Assembly: GCA_002409455.1 (NCBI GenBank)
Contig: DHNI01000076.1
Span: 2,442-15,599, forward strand
From: Firmicutes bacterium UBA5420
GTDB lineage: Bacteria; Bacillota; Limnochordia; Darwinibacteriales; Darwinibacteriaceae
Direction of reading: 5' to 3'
Length of the DNA: 13,158 bases
Shown: in pieces, positions 13,016 through 13,158 of the stretch
Layout: every line of letters begins with the position of its first letter
How positions within the stretch are numbered: position 1 is the first letter of the stretch
The notes under the pieces: model-generated
Database searches by the model: none
The model's input: only the letters and a program-made list of their open reading frames with translations
Told to the model about the DNA's origin: nothing
Made by a program: the position numbers and the translations under genes

Positions 13016-13158
13016 ATGGACTTTCAGCAGATCAAGGAGTTAATTACGCTAGTCAATTCGACCGATATTGCCGATGTGGAAATAGAAGAGGAAGATTTTC
13101 GTATCCGCATTCGAAAAGAGCGAACAGAGGCGAATTTTGTAGCTGTGCCTGGAGTGGA
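13016..13158 (+). CDS. accB: Biotin carboxyl carrier protein of acetyl-CoA carboxylase (5' part)
   Basis: Only the first 47 codons are visible. MDFQQIKELITLVNSTDIAD and EIEEEDFRIRIRKER match the conserved N-terminus of Firmicute BCCPs; the biotinyl domain with its AMKM lysine lies beyond the window. AccB carries biotin between biotin carboxylase and carboxyltransferase in fatty acid synthesis. It follows spoIIIA in B. subtilis and many clostridia, usually with accC next. GAGAGGTG upstream is somewhat far (about 11 bases) from ATG 13016; an in-frame ATG at 12986 lacks a nearby ribosome binding site. No convincing promoter is seen between 12950 and 13016. Confidence 0.88.
   Translation, partial: MDFQQIKELITLVNSTDIADVEIEEEDFRIRIRKERTEANFVAVPGV

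Noticed and set aside
1..13158. CRISPR arrays, tRNA or rRNA genes, insertion sequences
   Set aside because: No repeat-spacer pattern, no tRNA-like or rRNA sequence and no transposase were seen on either strand.

Overview
The window is from an endospore-forming Firmicute (Bacillota). The evidence is a complete spoIIIA operon (spoIIIAA to spoIIIAH), the 3' half of the late mother-cell sigma factor gene sigK, and the neighbours yqeG, yqeH, efp and accB in clostridial-type order. Extended -10 promoters, strong GGAGG-type ribosome binding sites and frequent GTG/TTG starts fit this. I cannot name a genus; a deep-branching clostridial or limnochordial lineage is only an impression.

Layout. (1) 1-2452, minus strand: pgmB (beta-phosphoglucomutase), then a GH65 maltose phosphorylase gene that runs off the left edge. 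Together they turn maltose plus phosphate into glucose and glucose 6-phosphate. The phosphorylase has its own sigma-A promoter, overlapped by a LacI-family operator. (2) 2524-3374, plus strand: a serine recombinase closely resembling SpoIVCA, which excises the B. subtilis skin element. It is truncated and ends exactly where sigK-like sequence begins. (3) 3375-3722: the C-terminal half of SigK (SpoIIIC-like), without its N-terminal half, followed by a terminator. (4) 3826-5455: yqeG and yqeH from a sigma-A promoter. (5) 5533-5718: an orphan 61-codon gene with a candidate forespore sigma-G promoter and its own terminator. (6) 5819-7950: M24 peptidase, efp and an acidic zinc-ribbon protein gene, then a terminator. 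(7) 8061-12910: spoIIIAA-AH with a sigma-E-like promoter and a terminator. (8) 13016 to the end: start of accB.

The main discovery candidate is at 3360-3377. The sigK reading frame resumes at Glu-Ile-Leu-Met-His-Leu-Arg, directly after a SpoIVCA-type recombinase gene and an in-frame stop. This looks like the right-hand junction of a skin-like element that splits sigK and must be excised in the mother cell to restore it. Two things differ from the B. subtilis arrangement as I know it. The recombinase points toward the 3' half of sigK and is itself cut at the junction, so excision might rebuild both genes at once: sigK on the chromosome and a longer recombinase on the circle. And the maltose phosphorylase/beta-PGM pair would be metabolic cargo of the element if the 5' half of sigK lies to the left of this window. 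The left junction is not visible, so element size and cargo are inference.
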